Origin: Ustulina deusta
Lineage: Eukaryota > Ascomycota > Sordariomycetes > Xylariales > Xylariaceae
DNA: 64,000 nt
Direction: 5' to 3'
NCBI GenBank assembly: GCA_023159155.1
Contig: JAJNNX010000049.1
Location: forward strand, 248,001 to 312,000
Position numbers and translations under genes: made by a program. Numbering within the stretch: the stretch's first letter is position 1; every line of letters begins with the position of its first letter. Below, piece after piece: positions 62,380 through 64,000 of this stretch. The notes beneath the pieces are model-generated. The model was not told the DNA's origin, did not search any database, and worked only from the letters and a program-made list of their open reading frames with translations.

Positions 62380-64000
62380 CTTGGCCGTTTAACAACGATA
62401 GCAGTGGATATATGTATGTATATATGCCGTATCCCGTGCGAAGTCTAAGATTCTGGGTGAAGACGGATTGCTCCTCGATATGGACTGTTTATAGTTGTAT
62501 GCGTAATGACGTAGAGCCGATGCGACGTTGGCTGGAACGCTCGAACAGAACTTACATGAGCTTCTATGATACCAAAGACGCTTCCTAGCCCCTTGAACAG
62601 TAAGAAGCAGAATGTGGCCGAGGTTCTCTTCGATCTTCTTTCTTCCAGGGGGGGGTGTTGGTTGAAATTTGGATGAATGAAGGCTTCGTATATCCTCGAA
62701 TAAGAGAGAAGAAGTGGATACCTGCAGGCATGGAAAGGATGAGGCTCAAATTCACATGCTGACCTAGGTATGTACATAGCGCGGGGTCGAGAGCAGCTCC
62801 ACCGCTACCTACCTTGCCTAATCTGGTCTAGAGGGCTACCCATCTAGGTTAGTGGACGAATTCCTCGGCTATCATCCACCAGCCACGGAGGGATTTGAAC
62901 AGCCGACTCATCGGGACGGACAGACCTCAGACCCGATTGTTGGACATCTCTCATCCAACCTAATACCTATCTACACCGAGGTCGACACCGGTGTATAATA
63001 CGTAATTGCGTACAACCAGTAACTACTAGTATTATCATATATTCCGTCAGACAATGTCCATTCGCCAACGCGCTCTTCTCCCTAGCTGAGAAGGTGATGA
63101 GGCCTCGTATTCGTACCTTTTCGAAGTGCTAGCTGTATCAGCTAGTATCGGCGACTTGGCAGCGTCGGAATGGAATACAAATAAAACACAATCAAAGCCA
63201 GCTGAATGATCGAACGAGCCGAGATCCGGAGGTGGGGGGATGATGTCCTTAAGAAATAGACAGTCTCTCTCTCTCACTCTTTCTCGCCGTGGAGCGTTCG
63301 CGTATGGCGAAGGAGATGTGTTTTATAGCTCAGGTTTACCCCATCGTCATATGAGGGCTGTCTCTACGATGTCCACCTAGGGATGAATCATATTGAATCT
63401 TTCACTCACGGAGATCTCGCCAAGGAATGGCGTGCTGAGGTAGGATGAATCATGACAACCCGAGAGAGAGAAATACATTGGTAAGTTGACCAACACAGAT
63501 CGCAACCATACAACGAAGTAAGGATATATCCGGGAAATAAAGACACAGTGTATAGAGCAAGGAGCAGCAGGTAAGATATCCATCAGATAAACAACTCAAA
63601 CCGATGATTCGAATATCTACACATTTTCTCTTCCAGGTACGCCACGAACGTGGAACTCCTTTTCTCCATAAATCGAGTAGAGAGGCGAATGAATCTACCT
63701 ACCTACTCACATACCCCTAAGTAGTACAAGTGCGCCTCCACGTTAAGTAACTAGGTACAGTAAGTTGAGCATATGTGTAATATACAAGAGAGATTCATAT
63801 CCCTTTCTTTCCCATATACATCCCCATAAAAGGCAATGAAAAAGTTGAGAAAACAGAAAGCCGCGACCTCTGCCCGGATCCCCTCCCTTCGCGATGTCAT
63901 CTCCCAATGGTTCTCTCTATGTCTGGTATCATGCCTTGCCGTACCTGGTTCTATGCTATTCTAAACACCCAACCCATTCCGTCCCGACCGGGGAAGGAAA
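62380..64000. other. Upstream flank of the lipase gene, no gene recognised
   Basis: The first part should be the lipase promoter. The minus frame 62445-62777 (110 codons) is not protein-like. Two short segments at 62910-62915 and 62932-62937 form a six-base stem. No gene was identified to the window end; a gene may start beyond it. Confidence 0.5.

Noticed and set aside
62895..62940. tRNA-like block on the minus strand (GTTCAAATCCC and a six-base stem ATCGGG/CCCGAT)
   Set aside because: The T-arm does not pair and there is no matching acceptor 5' strand. It is at most a very degenerate tRNA relic.

Overview
The window reads as nuclear DNA of a filamentous ascomycete (Pezizomycotina, probably Sordariomycetes or a near relative). 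The genes are split by short introns of about 50-150 nt with GTAAGT-type donors, CTAAC-like branch sites and YAG acceptors. A fungal-type RGS-LOV photoreceptor, a fungal C2H2 factor and fungal glycerophosphocholine acyltransferase support this. No plasmid, phage, CRISPR or rRNA signal was seen. Family assignments come from recognising protein motifs by eye; no search was run.

Layout. 1-4015: no gene seen. 4016-7784: a divergent ribosome-biogenesis pair, RPL17 (uL22, minus) and fibrillarin/NOP1 (plus). NOP1 is extraordinarily split, with about 16 coding exons including two of 8 nt and one of 12 nt. 8363-9514: a disordered protein of unknown function (minus). 9515-16754: gene-poor, with an inverted pair of tRNA-like sequences near 10.4-10.8 kb. 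16755-19060: a C2H2 zinc-finger factor (minus). 19061-38062: a long gene-poor stretch holding a broken DEAH-box helicase fragment and a few unexplained open frames. 38063-40454: an RGS-LOV blue-light protein (minus). 43758-45725: the APC/C activator CDH1 (plus). 47027-48724: glycerophosphocholine acyltransferase GPC1 (minus). 50801-54905: cohesin subunit SMC1 (plus). 55779-57106: TFIIE alpha (minus). 58510-60558: DNA polymerase X, POL4 (plus). 61240-62379: a monoacylglycerol lipase (minus). 62380-64000: no gene seen.

The right third (43.7-62.4 kb) is a normal gene-dense housekeeping block covering cell cycle, chromosome cohesion, transcription, end-joining repair and lipid turnover. The left and central parts are gene-poor and rich in short repeated words such as TAGGTACCTA and TAGTGTACACTA. 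NOP1 and RPL17 both feed ribosome production from one shared 522-bp spacer. I see no biosynthetic cluster and no intact transposon. The most unusual items are the shattered NOP1 gene, the RGS-LOV photoreceptor and the inverted tRNA-like pair.
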